Assembly: GCA_016271365.2 (NCBI GenBank)
Contig: CM057452.1
Span: 1,238,975,001-1,239,039,000 of the forward strand
Reading direction: 5' to 3'
From: Neoceratodus forsteri
Lineage: Eukaryota > Chordata > Ceratodontiformes > Ceratodontidae
DNA: 64,000 bases
Notes under the pieces: model-generated
The model's input: only the letters and a program-made list of their open reading frames with translations
What the model was told of the DNA's origin: nothing
Databases searched by the model: none
Program-made: the position numbers and the translations under genes
In this document: positions 42,709 to 54,390 of the stretch, piece after piece
How positions within the stretch are numbered: position 1 is the stretch's first letter
How the letters are laid out: each line of letters opens with the position of its first letter

Positions 42709-43424
42709 CACTGTATTTGAGCAACAGAGAAAATTGGGGGTCTAGGTCTTTCTCTTGCCTTGGGCTTTGAGTCTAGGGTTCTTTGGGCATGTTGTATCTC
42801 GAGATAAGTGCTATAAAGGCCAAGCAGTTCAGATAATGGGTGCTGGACAAAGGTGCAAATGTTTCTCCCCTCTGTCCCCTCTGGGACTCTGACAAATCTA
42901 AAACTGGTGTGTCTGCCTCAACACTCCAAGCCATCCAGTTTGCTTCACGCTATGGTCAGCTCTTGTTTTAAACAGTCAGTTTCAGAATCTTGTGCATCCA
43001 CTTGCATGTCATGGACTGCAACATAGGCACATTATCAAATATCCTTAGGTTTAATTATTCTACTTTATTCTCTAAGCTGGACAGAGATGACTTAAATGTT
43101 GCAACCTCTATAAGAATGGTTGCACAGAGCATTAGTATTGTGATGAAGTCCCTTGTGGCTTGAGCGGTAGCAGAGCCTGCCATCCATGCTGCTGGACAAT
43201 AAATTTTGACTTGGTGATTTTTAACATAAAAATTCCTGCTAGTGCCCCTGATTTTTGGATATTTTATTTCCACATGATGGATAGTAATTAATTTTGCCAT
43301 CAAAATTACCAGTATTTGACTTTATATTTTATTCTTTTTTTTGTGTGTGTGTGAAGCCAGAGGGAGAAGGAGATCATGCTACATTGCTATCTTGGTCAGG
43401 GGCTGCAAGGATGTCCCTGTAGTT
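42709..43424. other. No gene seen
   Basis: Unassigned. At about 43,150 GTGGCTTGAGCGGTAGCAGA faintly recalls a tRNA A-box region, but no B box follows. Confidence 0.4.
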
Positions 43425-43670
43425 GGTGTTCTTTAATCACAGCAGAACTGTTCTTTTCTCTATGAGCAGCTCTCTCCAGCCACTGTGATAATCAAGGGGT
43501 CGAAAGGAGAGGAAAGTAACCTTTGAATTTATTTATTCATTTATTGATTTATTAGATAAACTTGCTTTGTGTGTTGCAATGGGGCAGTGTAAATTGTGCT
43601 TGGGAATGTGTAGGACAGGGTGAGTGGTAGTGGGAGGATGAGCTGATGGTGGGTTTGGGGATGGACAAAG
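43425..43670 (+). repeat. Dispersed repeat, second direct copy
   Basis: GTTGGTGTTCTTTAATCACA, TGAATTTATTTATTCATTTA and GCAGTGTAAATTGTGCTTGG correspond block for block to 38,455-38,700. Same strand, 5 kb apart. Confidence 0.7.
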
Positions 43671-44974
43671 GCCACTGACTCAGGTGGCCACTGGAGAAGG
43701 CCAGGACCATGTGAATTCAGCTGGTCAGTAGCCCAGCTGCAGTTCACTGTATAATACCCAGTGTTCACAGTGACCATGAAGCATACGTGCCACAAAGAAG
43801 GACTGTGGTGAATTACTAGTGGGCATTTGCAGGATGCATGCAGGACAGACCACAGGCTAGCATGGCATTTTGCCCAACAAAGGCCAAGTAATTGAACAGA
43901 GGCTAAAAGAGGACATGTGGTCTGCAGCTGAAGGGAGGCAAACATACCCAAATCAGGTAGGCCTGAGGAAGCAGGCTACAATAGTGTTTGTAACTACTCC
44001 CTATATGGTCTATGCCTGTGAAAGCAGGTGTGGATGATGACTAGAGCTACTCCTTATCCAGGATAGGCTTGCAGAGGCAGGTGATGTACTGTAGTGTGTG
44101 TAACAGAATGCTAAGGCAGGAGGCTAGAAGTGGGAAGTTGGTGTGCTGTAGGGGTGTGGATCTGCAGTTTTCCTGGTAAAATTGTGGGATGTAGGGGGTT
44201 GCCCAAGATGTAGGAGTCTAGGTTCATTGATGGATGATATGCAGCTGCTAAGGAAAGCACTGTGAATACAATGAAGAAGGAGAGCTGGGCCAGGCAATGG
44301 GCAAGATCAAGAAGTAGAGAGAGTGTGGGGTGTTTTGGGGGTCCATTGCTCAGAAGCCCACTACCCAAGAGGGTAAGAAAGCAAAAGGAGGTGGGATGAA
44401 GGACCTTTGGGAGCAGAGCATGGGTTCATTGGTAGAAGGGAAGGGAAGGGTGGGTGTGCCCTTGGATGTACTGTAAGGAATCGCTTCAAACCACTGAGCA
44501 CTGCGGGGGATAAGTGGGTCTAGGTAGGACAGAGATGATGAAGGGGCTGCTGGTCTGTAGTATGGATTTGGGAGAGGCTGCAGCAGGACAGGAGAGGAAC
44601 AGGTGGTGAGGCAAGAACAACAGGAGGAGAAAAGATCAATCTTGGTGGAGTTGGGAGGAGGTGGAGGTAGAGACAGGCAGGAGAGGGGTCAAGTGGAATT
44701 TGAGGGAAGGGGGAGTAGATGAGAAGGGGGTGGGAATGTAAGGCAGACAATGGTTGAAGGGAAGAGGAGAAAAAATAATAGGCAGGGGGGATCAGTAGGA
44801 CTGGTGGGACAGATAAAGGTAGATCCAAAAGCAGGAGGGGTAGGGGAAGGGAAGGGTAGATATAGAGTCATGATGATATGGGATTCAATAGTGAAGGGGA
44901 TTAGATGTGCTAGGATGGGGTAGGACAACAATGTATGAGAGTGGTGTGTCTCCTGAGAATGACAGCAAAGCATA
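43671..44974 (+). other. Purine-rich stretch, possible LINE 5' region
   Basis: The plus strand is heavily A/G from about 44,240 to 45,000, as the sense strands of the CR1-like copies here usually are. It leads without a visible boundary into the ORF1 remnant of the next LINE. It could be that element's 5' UTR and early ORF1. No motif is readable. The proline/leucine-rich minus-strand frames in it are antisense of the purine tract. Confidence 0.4.
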
Positions 44975-44984
44975 TAGAATCACT

Positions 44985-45360
44985 CACACAGAAGATGTGG
45001 GAAGTCCACATGTGGTAGTTCACTGAAGTACCAATGACCTAGCTAGATGTGAGCTAGGGACAGCTCAGGGGAGGTTTAGAGTGGTGGAGCAGGTCTTTAG
45101 AGAGGAGGCTAGGTCAGTTGCCTTCTCATAAGTGCTGTCATTGCCTAGAGCCAGCACAGCTAGGAAACAAGGGCTAGAGGAGTTTAATGGCTGGCTCAGG
45201 GAATAGTGTTGGGAGAAGGGATTTGGATATGTAGGGAACTGGGGAGGGACTAGGATGATAAAACCAGCTATCCACCTGAAAGGTTGTGCCTAAGCAGGAG
45301 TGGAACACGGCTGCTAGGAGAATGGCTTGAGAGCATATAAACAAGGGATTACATTTAAAA
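44985..45360 (+). pseudogene. LINE ORF1 SGNH-esterase remnant
   Basis: At 45,009-45,047 the plus strand reads HVVVH-stop-STNDLAR, the block that carries G-T-N-D in SGNH hydrolases (Gly now Ser, stop before it). Further on, VLSLPRASTARKQGLEEFN-like pieces and PERLCLSRSGTRLLGEWL (about 45,270) correspond to the family's D-G-L-H-L block, where both the catalytic Asp and His are lost (Glu, Cys). The nucleophile Ser block upstream is not visible. Decayed, but the order and spacing fit ORF1 of CR1-type LINEs. Confidence 0.65.
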
Positions 45361-46108
45361 TAAATGAGAGGACAGGAAGGGTTGCAACATCCAGGGTTTC
45401 CCAGAGGAGGGTGCAGACAGTACTCCCCCTCCCCGGTATAGAACACAGAGTGATCAGAAAGAGGAGAGCTTTGGGAGATTTGGAGTAGGCTTGGGGAGAG
45501 GTTTCTGGAGGATGGGGCAACTGACTCCCCTAAGGGAAATAGCATAGGGGGTCAGTAAAGAGGAGAGTGGTGGAAATAGGAGGGGCTAGGAGAGACCAAA
45601 AGCAAGGGGGAAGACCAAGGGGAGCAGAGAGAGGGGGCAAGCAGGTGGGTACACTTGGTCAAAAAGGGGGGGGGATCAAAAGTGGTGGAGGGTAGTGTTC
45701 CTTAGTGCTAGAAGTCTTGGGAACAAAATGGATGACCTGCAGGCCATGATTGCAGAGGGGAAGCTGGCATTGGTTACCAAGACCTGGGCTACCCTGAATT
45801 ATTAGTGGGACCTCTCCATTCCAGAGTATATTCTCTATAGACAGGACAGGAAGAAAGAGAAGGCAGGAAGGCTGGCACTATACATCAGGAAGGACATTAC
45901 TCCTACTAGGGAGGAAATAGGGGATGGAAAAATAGAGGTGCTGTGGGTACAAATCCAAATGGCAACAGGAAGGAAATTAAAGTTGGGTAGTTTATAAGCT
46001 ACCTAATCATAATGAGGACAAGGAAAGGGAGTTGAGTACCATGATCAGGATAGCAGTTGAAAGGGACAAAGTGATGGAGATGAGAGACTTCAATTTGCCT
46101 AAGGTGGA

Positions 46109-46393
46109 TTGGAATGTCCCACCCACCACCTGTGCAATGAGCTAACTGATACAGTATGCAGTCCAGGGTGCATTCCTGATCAGGGTCTGACCGAATCAAT
46201 ATCAGAGGCAGCCATCCTGGACCTTATATTAACAAATGGGGATCATGTCCAGGATATCAATGTGGAGGAACACTTGATAAATAGTGACCACTGGAGAATG
46301 TGGTTCCAACTCGACATAGGGAAGGAAAAACCAAGCACAAAGACAAAAGAGCTAGATTTCAGAAAGGTCAACTATGGTACGAGGGGATTTTAA
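46109..46393 (+). pseudogene. LINE endonuclease, C-terminal remnant
   Basis: Contains SEAAILDLILTNGDHVQDIN, EHLINSDHWRMWFQLDIG (SDH catalytic pair retained) and KELDFRKVNYGTRG linker. Upstream, in another frame, EMRDFNLPKVDWNVP (family GDFN, Gly-to-Arg here) lies at about 46,080-46,125. A frameshift between the two breaks the domain. Confidence 0.8.
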
Positions 46394-47864
46394 GGGGTTA
46401 CCTATCTAGCCTTGGGAAAGGTACGTGTGTGGAACAAAGGTGGACAGTGATTAGAGAAGGGATTAAAGCATCCACTAACACTTGCATAAAACAGAAAGGA
46501 AAGAATTCCAATGCCAGGAAACCAAGCTGGTTCCATATTGAGGTAAGCCAGTCAGTGAGTGATAAGGGGGGCAGCAGACAGAAAGGTTAGGAGGCCCCAG
46601 AAGGATGAGAATGAGGGTATCTATTTGGAGAAAGCTAGGAAGGCCAGTAAGACAGTCAGACAGGCCACAGTTAGAAAGGAGCTGTAAATGGCAGAATGGA
46701 TTAAAGAGTGAGAGAAAGTCTTATTCAGCTATATCAGTGAAAAGAGCCATGAAGGTAGCCATAGTGAAGCTAAAAGAAAGGAGGAGGGGTAGGTGGAAGA
46801 CAGTAAAGATAAATTAGAGGTGTTGAAAGAATATTTCTTCTCTGAAAGAAAAAGATGGATCAGTGCTACAAGGGAGGATGGGGGAATGGAAAGGTGGGGG
46901 GGGGGGCAGACATGGCAGAGAACATGATCATAGAAGCCAGGGTTTGGAAAGGGCTCATGTACCTAAAGGTAAACAAGTCCACTGACTTGGATGTCATGCA
47001 CCCTAAGGTATGTAGGAAACTTTAAAAGGCAAGATCTGCCTCTCTGCAGATGACACCAAGCTCTGTGGGAGAGTGGACATGAATGAAGGAGTTCAGGAAC
47101 TAAAGGAGGACCTTACAAAGCTGGAGAGGTGGTCATGTATCTTGCAGTTGTGGCTCAATGTAAAGAAGTGCAAAGTCAAGCACATATGAAGGAAGAAACC
47201 AAGGGCTAAGTATTGTCTGGAGGGGTCAAGGCCACTGAATAAGACAAGGAAATGGGCTCAGGGATAACCAACCCCTTTGACCTTAAATATGATACTTAGT
47301 GTAGGAAGACAGCTGCCAAGGCAAAAAGAATGCTAGGCTGCATTGCTAGAGGCCTCATGAGCCTTGGTGCGACCGCACCTGGAGTATGGCATGCAGAACT
47401 GGAGGCCCTACCTGAAAAGATATCAACCAACTTGAGGCAGTTCAGAGGAGGGCAACAAAAATGCTTCAGTGACACCAGGGCAGGGCATATGAGGACAAGC
47501 TGTGAGAACTCAACATGTATCCACCAGAGGAGGGAGAGAGGGGACATGATTAAAACCTTCAAATACCTGAAAGGTGTAAATAAGGTGGGTATTGGGGAAC
47601 TGGTCTGTCACACCTTGGTACTGATTCAGTTTCCATCTTCTCCTACATATCTATCTTGGGGAAAAAAAACACCCATTAGACCTGTACATATATTTCTTAG
47701 TTTTAACTATTTTTGATTCCAGTGTGTTTTTCACACAATTTAAAATATTGGCCTATCAGTTTGTCCATAATTTACTTTGAATCATTACACTATTCAAATT
47801 GCATTTGCTTCAGTCAAACGACCAAGTTCAGCACCATGACAAGGAACACAACAGACCTGGAAAC

Positions 47865-48650
47865 ATGGAAACACAGAATTTGTTGACAGAAAAGAACTGC
47901 TTAGCCTACCCAGTTTGCTCAAGTATTTCCTGCCTATTCTACTTCTACAGACCCTGTCTGGTCTCTGGCGACTCACCTGGCTTCTGATCTTATATACCCC
48001 TATGTCTATCAAATGCATCCTTAAAGTCCTCAACCATTCTAGCCTCCATCATTTCGGCAGGCAGTCAGTTACAGTACATGGGTCTCCCACCCTTTCTGTA
48101 AAGTAATATTTCCTAAAATCCCTCCTGAACTCCCTCTCCTCCAGCTTCATCACATTCAAACTAGTCCCAGAGCTCATACTTATTTGGAAAGACTTCTCTC
48201 CTGCACACTGCTCACCTCTGTGAGATACAGTACTGGTAGGTCTCAATTATATCACCTCTCACTAGCCTCTCCTCAGGGTGTACATGTTTAGATCCTCCAG
48301 TTTCTCCTCACAGGGCTTCCCTTACATCCCCTGCATCATTTTGGTTGCACTTTCTAGACCACTTCTAACCTGTGTAAGTCCATTCTTAAGAGTGTTCTCC
48401 TGCACTGGATACAGTACTCCAGATGGGGGTGTACCAGAAAGTGATACAGCAGCAGCACTACCACCTAGATCATTCCACTGGTGATGCCCCTCCCTATGCA
48501 CTCCAATATCCCGCTAGCCCTGCCCATGGCCTTGTCACACTGCAATGAGACCTTGAGTCTTCAGATATAATAACCACAAGGTCTCTTTTCTGTCTAGTGA
48601 TTGACCTACAACAGAGTCCCTTCTGACCTTAAATTACGATGTTAACATGC
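47865..48650 (-). mobile_element. CR1/L3-like LINE 3' end
   Basis: Minus-strand 3' terminal ~780 bases. 3' UTR (antisense GGAAACACAGAATTTGTTGA), then RRDFRKYYFTERVGDP (48,100), the LEDL...MYTLRRGLV region (48,280), GVYPVQENTLKNGLTQVR (48,380) and a GLVVIISEDSRSHCSVTRPW-like block (48,550). The final 3' tail TTCCATGTTTCCA is a degenerate (TTCTATG)n. Stops throughout. Confidence 0.75.
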
Positions 48651-51600
48651 TGCATTATAATACCAGCAGCCATTTCATTATTTGATGGACTTTTTTGATT
48701 ATCTGCTGTTGATTGCTCACTGGAATGTATGGAGATTTAGTACTGAGATTACTACAGTGATATTTACATATAATCAACAGGATGATGCAGTGAGCCCATT
48801 GCGATATATATAAAATTACATTTATTTGGTCAAATTGAAGAAACATTTTTACTTTAGAAATTATATTGTTGGCCATCAAAATGGAACACAAGGCCAGCCA
48901 GTAGGGGAGCTGCATGCCATGCTGGCAGTTGTGGCTTTTGTCACTAAGCAAAGTCCCTTCAGGTGATGACTGAAGGAGGTTGCAGTGTCCTACAAGACAT
49001 TCCCCTCAGTTGGGGAGTGTGGGTAAAGTCTCCACCATAGTACAGCCCTGATGTTCAAGAGACAATGGTACTGGTGGACACTTGATGGCTCGCTTGGAAG
49101 GGCATTATGGGTCTACACAGTGCAGGAGGGAGATTTGAGGTAGAGGAAGAGGTAAAGGAAAAGTGATGTCCAGATTACTACTTTACATCTCCCATATCTG
49201 CTGGGTTAACTATGTCATCTCCATATGACTTTTCCAGCTTTTACCTCAGCAGATGCCTATCTTGGCAATAACAAAGACTGGTCAGGATAAATGGGGGGGG
49301 GGGCTATGGAGGTACACAAGAGGGAGGAGATTCCCCCCACATGGAGGACTCTCTATTCTTTTTTGTTTTATTTTGTTTTAGTTTATATTTTCTATTTTTG
49401 CCCTGTATCACCACAGTTGCACCTCACTCTCAGGGTCCTCCAAGGAACTAGGTGCTTCGCTAGGCCTACTCTTGAACCTCCTTCTGGTGCCTGCCTCCAC
49501 ATAGTCTAGGCTTACCCCCTAGTGGTGAAAGAGAGAGCAGCTCCCCATCTACTTCCACCTACCTGCTTTATGTCTTCATCAGGCTGCATCCAGGATCATC
49601 CATTTTGGTTCTCTGAGCAAGGTTCCAGAGGCCATCATTGGGCCAGCTGCAGGACTTTTCCATTGTTACTCCTGATCCCTGAGGAAACCAGCACACAAGG
49701 AGAACCTAGAATCACTGACATGCAAGCGTGTGGCCACTCTGGAACTCAGCCTACACCCTCCACACCCACTGCACGCCCCTAGGCTGCACTTCCACCATGG
49801 TCACCCAGGTGGTGATATTGCAGTGGGGGTGACAACCCTCTCTCCCTGGAGGAGGACAGCATCTGCAAGAATGCTCCATCCTCCTCCTCCTCCCCCCGGC
49901 CAGCCCCTGAGGACCCAAGTCTGCTTCCAAACATAGGTTGCCGGTGCCACAAGTGGTAGTGCTACAGCAGCACCGACAGTCTGGCAAGGACTCTATTCTT
50001 GACGGGAACAGGATATGTGAACTGACTGAAGGAGGTCTCCTGCTGTGGCAAAACACTGGAGGTATGAAACAAATCATTAAAAACAAGCAATTATACCATC
50101 CACAGGCTAGTAAGAAGGTATATTTGGGGTGTACAATGTATATTTATCCTATCCATAGGACTTAGTGAGAACCAGGCACATATACTGAGACACAGCCTAC
50201 TGGACTATCATGAATAGTTTGTGTATAACAGATGCTATAATACATACAAGCTTTCAGGGTCACACATGTCCTTTTGGCAGGCACAATACTTTGGGCTTAA
50301 AGAGAAATAAATCTCAGCCAATGGAAGACACATTAAAAGTTTTTCCTGTTGGTGAACCATTTCATAATCATTTAAAACGTGTGTTTCAACATCTGTGCTT
50401 GACTGCAATATGATAGCCAAGATAAGTTACTCATGGGGGAAAACATATATCAAGTATCACATAAAGCTCCTGCCCAGTCCCATTGCTGTTATATAGCCAA
50501 GCATTACATAATGTTCAAGATATACATTTCTGAAAGCCAAAAGACAATTGAATGCATTTTAATTGATTGCATACATGCATTACAGAATAGCTTAGATGAT
50601 AAGTAGGTGGAGTGCATATTTAAACAAACTCTGGTCAAAACTGCTATGGCTGCTAATTAATTAACTTAATAAAAGATATAAAATTAATGTGTGGGTTAGC
50701 AAGAGCAGTCAATCACAGCTCTTGTTTTATTCTTACACATTTTATAAATGCAGTTATGGATAAGACAACAACAATTAAATTATTTTTTACCAGTAAGACC
50801 TCTTAATAACACATATACTATGTTTTTGAGTGTCAACAATGATGCCAGTTCAGAATCTGTTTTGTGGTACTCTAGGTTTCCAGCTCAAAGTTATGAACTA
50901 GAGAAGATAAATTGTCTTTTCAATTTTTTGTAAGTAATGTTTGAAGCTTATAAAAATAAACAATATAAAAATAAAAAAATAAAAAAAACACACACAAGCA
51001 GCCATCCTTTTGGCACAGCAGTAGTGATAACACATGCCCAAGTTCAGAAACAAGCTTGAGACACCAGGGAGTGGCTGAGGAGGAGATTTCAGCATCCCAG
51101 AGAATTATCTTCTCTTTTGGGGAGCAAGGGCTGCAGATGCTGCTTCTAGAGCACCACCTGGGTAAACACAGGTGGTGGTGGAGTCAGGGGTTGAGTATCA
51201 GGGGTGGCAGATGCTGACGGAGCTGGTTGCATGATGTACTTCTGGTCCTCATGGCTGGTAGGCATCTTGAGGTTAGGGGATCAGGCAAAGAGGAACCCCC
51301 CACCCAGTCATGGAATAATTTTGCTTCTGCATTGCAGATGCTGCACTGCCAATCTTGGCACCCACCTCCAGACAGAGTAGTGACCTTCAGGTGGGGCAAG
51401 GGCCAGTCCGTCAACCCTGCCCTGGAGGTAAGCCCAAAGAGGGGTAAGGAAGCAGGGGTAGGTTCAGAAGAGGGTTGGCAATCAAGCAATGAGTGGTGGA
51501 AGTCAAAAAGGGCAGAATAGAGAAGAATTGTAAAAAGATATTCACAAAATCATAATTTAAATTGGAGGCACCTTCCAATATGGAGAAAAAGAGGACAATA

Positions 51601-51889
51601 TGAAATGTAAAACAATAAAAAAGTATAGGCACAAAATGTCAGTGTAACATGTACTGTTAGTTACTACATAGCAACTGGCTTTTTTTGTGGTCACAAACTG
51701 AAACAGAAACTATGGTGGAATTCAGACATGGGACCACACTGTTTTGTAGCCAAGCAAACATCAAGTAAACCAGTACTTATTGATGGGGTTAAGATAAACA
51801 CCCTTCAGGTCCATCAAGATGAAAATAGCAATAAGTATACTGAATGAGTTAAAAAGAAAGTACATTAAGACATATTGGCTCTAAGCAGA
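48651..51889. other. 3.2 kb with no gene seen
   Basis: Mostly unassigned. Notable only are a G run (49,292-49,301), a T-rich stretch at 49,356-49,400, a C-rich segment 49,745-49,915 producing overlapping frames, and an A-rich simple repeat at 50,950-50,998. None of the 60-110 residue frames shows a family motif. This is the longest stretch free of recognisable transposon parts and would be the first place to look for a conserved non-coding element or exon. Confidence 0.4.
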
Positions 51890-52212
51890 CTAACCACCTG
51901 CCGGCTACAAATGGTGAGGGTACCATCCGAATGGCAGCGCATTATCCTGCCATGCAGATGACCTGGGTTTAAGGTCAAATCCAAATCATTGTATTGGGAG
52001 GCAGGCCGGACTGGGTAGCCACCACATGGCAGTGTGCCTCAGTTGGAGAATGCAGACTGTGACCTGTGGTACCACAGTCTTCCTTGTGGCTCTGCCAGGG
52101 AGCTTTTTCTGTTTCAGCGTATGCACTGCATGCATCTGAAGCCACTCCATGGGCTGCACTCAAGTTGGGAAGGTGGGAGGGACCAAACAAAAACAGAAAA
52201 AAAAAACAGTAT
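51890..52212 (+). mobile_element. Putative tRNA-derived SINE
   Basis: GAATGGCAGCGCATTATCC (A-box-like) and GACCTGGGTTTAAGGTC (B-box-like, GGTTTAAGGTC) are about 30 bases apart. A ~200-base body follows, with CAGTGTGCCTCAGTTGGAGA, ending in CAAAAACAGAAAAAAAAAAC. Head, body and A-rich tail fit a polymerase III SINE, but the boxes are imperfect and I do not recognise the family. Left border approximate. It abuts the minus-strand LINE at 52,280. Confidence 0.5.
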
Positions 52213-52279
52213 CCATCTAAATAAGTCTGGACCCTTGATTCCCTGGGGTCATAATGCCTGCTGCACTGGAGCCTAGTCC

Positions 52280-52740
52280 ACATACTGTAGTTGTCTCGAA
52301 GGGGGTGAAAGCTGCACATGAAAAGTCCCAACTCAGCTCTCCCATTCTGGTGTCATCCATGAAGAGCCAGACCTTTCCTCCCAGCTCCTTTGCAATGTCA
52401 CTTATAAAGACTTTAATGAGGACTGATTCATGCACTGATCCCTGAGACACCCCTCTGGTCACCCTCCCTTCCTCGGAGTGACCTCTGTTTACCACCACCC
52501 TCTGCTGCCTATCCTGTCCTAAGCAACTGAGCTTGCTTACTAGTCCCCTATGTGAAATGATGTTGAAAACCTTATTGAAACCTAAGTAGGCCATGACCAC
52601 CTGTTCATCCTTATTTAATTCCTTTGCCACCCAGTCAAAGAAATGTATTGGATTCACTTCACATGACCTCCTCCCATGAACCCATGATGCCTTGGGTCTT
52701 GTAACCCACTGGATTCAAGATATTCCACAATCCTTTCCTT
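52280..52740 (-). mobile_element. CR1/L3-like LINE, RT fragment
   Basis: Minus strand: a VEYLESSGLQDPRHHGF-like start near 52,720, NPIHFFDWVAKELNKDEQVV, MAYLGFNKVFNIISH (family YLDFSKAFDTVSH, catalytic Asp now Gly), VTRGVSQGSVHESVL and VWLFMDDTRMGELS (family LFADDTK, both Asp kept). A small deletion lies between SCLGQ and DRQQRVVVN. Truncated at both ends. Confidence 0.82.
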
Positions 52741-54158
52741 ATAAAAAAACACAATCCTTTTTTTATAGAAGGAAGCAGTACAGGGAGTCACTGATGATGA
52801 CCTGTAAGCCTCTTTACTCAGAGGTCATTTTTACTTTGTGACACATCCCATCTCTGTCCCCTTTCTGGTGCTAAAAAAATGTGCCTGTCTGAGATAGGTG
52901 CCTGATTAATGCATACTAGGCCCCTAGGTGATACATAAATACATCAAACACTTATCCTACCTGTTTCCTACAAAGCCTGCAGCATCTCCTTATTCTCTGT
53001 TATTTAGCTGTCCATTACTGTCCTGCAGGATGGCCACCCTTCAGGGGAAACCTTCTGTCTTCTATACTGTCCCTATTCTTTCTTACTATGCATTTCTTAT
53101 TGCAGAAGCAGGCTGTAAAGGGCCTGTACCGGGGTTAAATAGGTGTTCCCTCTCATATAGATGCCCTGCCAGGGGTATGCCCAGCCAATCATAGTAAAAT
53201 GCCTAGAGTTGTATATATTTAGTGGTAAGCTGTGTATCAAAAGAAAGAATGTTCTGAGAGTACTGTGTTCCCCACATGCCAAACTGCCAGGCAACAGGAA
53301 TGGATACTATGCCAGCCTGGCTTTTCAGAGCATATTCATGTAACAGACAAGCAAAACACTTTACTCTCCCTATCCTGCTTCTGGAAACTGGCATATTAAG
53401 AGAGAGAGAAGAGCATTAAAGCAGGGGTTTCAGAGACAGGCAGTATTTGAAAGGGTCTGCTCTGCTTATACTAGTACTCAGTAGCTCCCTCCTGCCCTGC
53501 TTCCGAACCCCACCACCCTGCTCCACTTACCTAAGCATCTTGCAGCTCATTCCTGTGGGAACCAGGCAGCTTAACTACTTTCCTTTTTGTACTTTACCCT
53601 GGGGGATTTAGAAGTGGTGTAGGGAGGAGCCTATGCTTGTTAGAGGTAATAAAGAGATCTCCTTCTGTTTCCCATTTAATTATGTATATAATGCCAAAGG
53701 GTTGTTGCTGCATAAGAAATCAGAAAGGATGACTATAGTTGTGCACGTAGAGACAGTATATATAGAATGTTATGCTTGAGTCATTCTAACCCTAGTTAGT
53801 ACTAACTGGTAGAAAGGGGTGGACCACATGGTACCAGGAAGGGGTATAAAAACACCAGTATGAGGTGGGTTTTAACAGTCTTTGCCAAGTTGCTGAGGAA
53901 AGAGGACATTATTGTCCTGAGCCCAGGGGGAAACTTTTTTAGGTCAGACAGCTGACCTTGTTGACCCATAGATTGGAAGAATGTGCTGGAGATCTGTGGG
54001 ATTGGTTGACCAAGTTAAAGGTAAAGAACTGTGGTCTGCTTTGCCTGAAAACTATCTTGTATAGTCATACTTGAATGCTGAACATACAGTATAACCTGTA
54101 ATTAGACTGTAAATAAAACTATTCTGTTTGCATATTGCACCAGAGTTTATATGTTTAT
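52741..54158. other. No gene seen
   Basis: Unassigned; short frames only. Confidence 0.4.
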
Positions 54159-54159
54159 A

Positions 54160-54202
<43 letters not shown>

Positions 54203-54216
54203 GTGTGTGAGAGAGA
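54159..54216 (+). repeat. (GT)n / (GTAT)n microsatellite
   Basis: GT units interrupted by GTAT, ending in a short GAGA run. Confidence 0.95.
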
Positions 54217-54284
54217 CCTCCTTGACCTCCCACGATCAGTAACTGTCATACCTGGCTTTACTCCCCCTCCCCCCCCCACCAACA

Positions 54285-54390
54285 TCCAGTACTCTGTCTT
54301 GGGTACTTGTTTCCTGTGTGCTTAACATTGCACTTTCTGGCATTGAATTTCAACTGCCAAACCTTTGACCACCTTTTCAGTACGGGTGGG
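54285..54390 (-). mobile_element. CR1/L3-like LINE, short RT fragment
   Basis: The minus strand reads LKRWSKVWQLKFNARKCNV then KHTGNKYPRQ. This is the block after FADD in the other copies (EEWSNVWQLRFNAKKCKVMH at 57,930). Only about 100 bases survive. Confidence 0.75.

Larger units (their letters stand above)
44975..47610 (+). mobile_element. CR1/L3-like LINE with ORF1, endonuclease and deleted RT
   Basis: Plus strand. ORF1 esterase (44,985-45,360), endonuclease from about 45,690 (LSARSLGNKMDDLQAMIAEG) to 46,400, linker, RT start VNKSTDLDVMHPKVCRKL (46,972). A direct jump at about 47,024 goes to GKICLFADDTKLCGRVDMNE, then [18 protein letters not shown] (47,365) and a decayed end. RT blocks 2-4 (about 600 bases) are missing while FADD is kept. 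No 3' tail. It is the only copy in the window with ORF1, EN and RT parts in uninterrupted order. Confidence 0.8.

Noticed and set aside
43140..43200. tRNA-like A box (GTGGCTTGAGCGGTAGC)
   Set aside because: No B box or cloverleaf follows; too weak to call a tRNA or a SINE.
44111..45545. Several proline- and leucine-rich minus-strand frames of 85-123 residues
   Set aside because: Antisense of a purine-rich tract; composition alone explains them.
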